A stretch of DNA of 64,000 nucleotides from positions 1-64,000 of the forward strand of contig CAMPDV010002057.1 of the NCBI GenBank assembly GCA_946699065.1, in the 5' to 3' direction. Below, piece after piece: positions 62,681 to 64,000 of this stretch (position 1 is its first letter; every line of letters begins with the position of its first letter). The position numbers and the translations under genes were made by a program. Source of the DNA: Loxodes magnus (taxonomy: Eukaryota > Ciliophora > Karyorelictea > Loxodida > Loxodidae). The notes under the pieces are model-generated. The model saw only the letters and a program-made list of their open reading frames with translations. It did no database searches and was not told the origin of the DNA.

Positions 62681-64000
62681 ATAATAAAAGTAAGAAAAGA
62701 AGATAGACTTTCAGATTTAAGGAGTATGCTTTGAGAAAAAGAAGATAATATTTTGAAAAGTGAATAAATGAAGTAAGAAAAGAAGATAAACTTTCAGATT
62801 TAAGGAGTATGCTTTGAGATAAAAGAAGATAATATTTTGAAAAGTGAATAAATGAAGTAAGAAAAGAAGATAGACTTTCAGATTTAAGGAGTATGCTTTG
62901 AGAAAAAAGAAGATAATATTTTGAAAAGTGAATAATAAAAGTAAGAAAAGAAGAAAGACTTTCAGATTTAAGGAGTATGCTTTGAGATAAAAGAAGATAA
63001 TATTTTGAAAAGTGAATAAATGAAGTAAGAAAAGAAGATAAACTTTCAGATTTAAGGAGTATGCTTTGAGATAAAAGAAGATAATATTTTGAAAAGTGAA
63101 TAAATGAAGTAAGAAAAGAAGATAGACTTTCAGATTTAAGGAGTATGCTTTGGAATAAAAGAAGATAATATTTTGAAAAGTGAATAAATGAAGTAAGAAA
63201 AGAAGATAGACTTTCAGATTTAAGGAGTATGCTTTGGAATAAAAGAAGATAATATTTTGAAAAGTAAATAAAGTAAGTAAGAAAAGAAGATAAACTTTCA
63301 GATTTAAGGAGTATGCTTTGAGATAAAAGAAGATAATATTTTGAAAAGTGAATAAATGAAGTAAGAAAAGAAGATAGACTTTCAGATTTAAGGATTATGC
63401 TTTGAGATAAAAGAAGATAATATTTTGAAAAGTGAATAAATGAAGTAAGAAAAGATGATAAATCTTCAGATTTAAGGAGTATGCTTTGGAATAAAAGAAG
63501 ATAATATTTTGAAAAGTGAATAAATGAAGTAAGAAAAGAAGATAGACTTTCAGATTTAAGGAGTATGCTTTGGAATAAAAGAAGATAATATTTTGAAAAG
63601 TGAATAAATGAAGTAAGAAAAGAAGATAGACTTTCAGATTTAAGGAGTATGCTTTGAGATAAAAGAAGATAATATTTTGAAAAGTGAATAAATGAAGTAA
63701 GAAAAGAAGATAAACTTTCAGATTTAAGGAGTATGCTTTGGAATAAAAGAAGATAATATTTTGAAAAGTGAATAAATGAAGTGAGAAAAGAAGATAAACT
63801 TTCAGATTTAAGGATTATGCTTTGAGAAAAAGAAGATAATATTTTGAAAAGTGAATAAATGAAGTAAGAAAAGAAGATAGACTTTCAGATTTAAGGAGTA
63901 TGCTTTGAGATAAAAGAAGATAATATTTTGAAAAGTGAATAAATGAAGTAAGAAAAGATGATAGACTTTCAGATTTAAGGAGTATGCTTTGAGATAAAAG
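59690..64000 (+). repeat. right-end zone with returning GGATTATGC monomers
   Basis: GGATTATGC, common at 20-34 kb and seen near 38.9 and 40.5 kb, reappears at about 59,706, 59,788, 61,046, 62,051, 63,394 and 63,814. The zone also has GATGATAAATC units (59,848 and 63,455) and a single odd unit at 63,265 (AAGTAAATAAAGTAAG). The last base lies within a monomer, so the array continues to the right. Confidence 0.75.

Larger units (their letters stand above)
1..64000 (+). repeat. 84-bp satellite DNA array filling the whole window
   Basis: The sequence is a continuous head-to-tail array of one 84-bp unit, with no interruption and no change of orientation. I walked unit starts by the GCTTTG block (1, 85, 169, 253, 337, 421, 505, 588 and so on). 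The spacing is 84 bp except for recurrent 83-bp and 81-bp subtypes. The first base is already in the array and the last bases are still in it, so both ends lie outside. Every stretch longer than 300 bp in this window is this repeat; I see no gene in any of it. Known biology: megabase-scale satellites of this kind form centromeric, pericentromeric or other heterochromatin in eukaryotes. The location and species are not determinable from the sequence. Confidence 0.99.

Noticed and set aside
1..64000. CRISPR array
   Set aside because: There is no alternation of constant repeat and unique spacers. The full 84-bp unit is repeated and its variation is limited to a few shared sites.
1..64000. Short + strand ORFs starting at ATG in ATGAAGTAA or ATGCTTTGA
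   Set aside because: They end after two codons. The remaining + frame stops at TAA in GAATAA in each unit. No + strand coding is possible through the repeat.
1..64000. Telomeric repeat or ribosomal spacer
   Set aside because: The unit is 84 bp with no short G-rich telomere motif. No rRNA-like sequence is present anywhere in the window.
1..64000. Plasmid or phage origin with iterons
   Set aside because: Iteron arrays are a few to tens of copies next to a replication gene. Here there are hundreds of copies and no gene.
1..64000. CENP-B box
   Set aside because: The canonical box needs TTCG and CGGG cores. The only CpG context here is TTCGAGATTG and there is no CGGG.
1..64000. Triplex-forming (H-DNA) mirror repeats in the purine runs
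   Set aside because: The purine runs reach about 16 bases (in GAAAGAC units), but the perfect mirror part I find is only about 10 bases (AAAGAAGAAA). That is too short to claim.
1..64000. GAAAGACTTTC as a functional palindrome
   Set aside because: It has 5-bp arms around one base and arises from one common C-site variant. Arms this short are expected often in such sequence, and nothing links it to breakpoints.
1..64000. A single strict higher-order repeat period for the whole window
   Set aside because: I found steps of 5, 10, 11, 12, 14, 20, 33 and more monomers in different places, and long runs that fit none. A mosaic of block copies fits better.

Overview
The whole 64 kb window is one unbroken, head-to-tail tandem array of a single AT-rich satellite monomer. 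The basic unit is 84 bp, for example 1763-1846, repeated about 760-765 times in the same orientation from the first base to the last. The array runs off both ends of the window. I find no unique sequence, no transposon, no RNA gene and no convincing protein-coding gene. Arrays of this size and uniformity belong to eukaryotic nuclear chromosomes (centromeric, pericentromeric, subtelomeric or other heterochromatin). The sequence gives no safe clue to the species or the chromosomal position. The reference monomer is 25% G+C, and its + strand is 69% purine, with 18 G against 3 C.

Monomers differ at a few fixed places, and I use these marks throughout. The A-site is just after GCTTT (GAGATAAAAG, GGAATAAAAG, GAGAAAAAAG, the 1-bp shorter GAGAAAAAG, and the 3-bp shorter CGAGATTG or GAGATTG). 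The B-site is AATAAATGAAGTAAG, ...GTGAG, AATAATAAAAG or GATTAATAAAAG. The C-site is GATAGAC, GAAAGAC, GATAAAC, the 1-bp shorter GATAAC, GATTATAAATC, GATTGTAAATC or GATGATAGAC. The D-site is GGAGTATGC, GGAGTGTGC or GGATTATGC. Most length changes are recurrent, so they are inherited marks and not noise.

Layout: (1) about 1-15 kb carries every GGAGTGTGC monomer and several copied blocks of 0.5-1 kb (offsets 2770, 4279, 5371 and 6295 bp). (2) About 15-34 kb brings in AAGACAAG, GGATTATGC, GATTAATAAAAG and most short CGAGATTG/GAGATTG monomers, with a 4/5-monomer local amplification near 30.3-31.7 kb. (3) About 34.6-40.8 kb is a nest of overlapping duplications with offsets 1176 (14 monomers), 1677 (20 monomers) and 2769 bp. 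(4) About 39-49.6 kb carries all ACTTACAG monomers, a 1.2 kb block copied at offset 2930 and an 11-monomer tandem unit of 922 bp. (5) About 50-64 kb contains a 1.6 kb patch full of one-base indels (52.37-53.99 kb), a 12-mer/11-mer pair (54.35-56.36 kb) and a new monomer type, GATATTATTTTTAAAAG (56.5-62.7 kb).

There is therefore no single higher-order period. The array is a mosaic of recent block duplications of about 5 to 75 monomers, consistent with unequal exchange, replication slippage or conversion within the array. The most notable signals beyond the repeat are the strong strand asymmetry (two of three minus-strand frames are open through the consensus, giving one stop-free run of about 6.3 kb that nevertheless lacks any ATG), the fit of 84 bp to eight helical turns, a monomer subtype containing a 15-bp hyphenated palindrome, a single CpG-bearing subtype with an apparent TpG derivative, and the indel-rich patch, which looks like an assembly or polishing problem.
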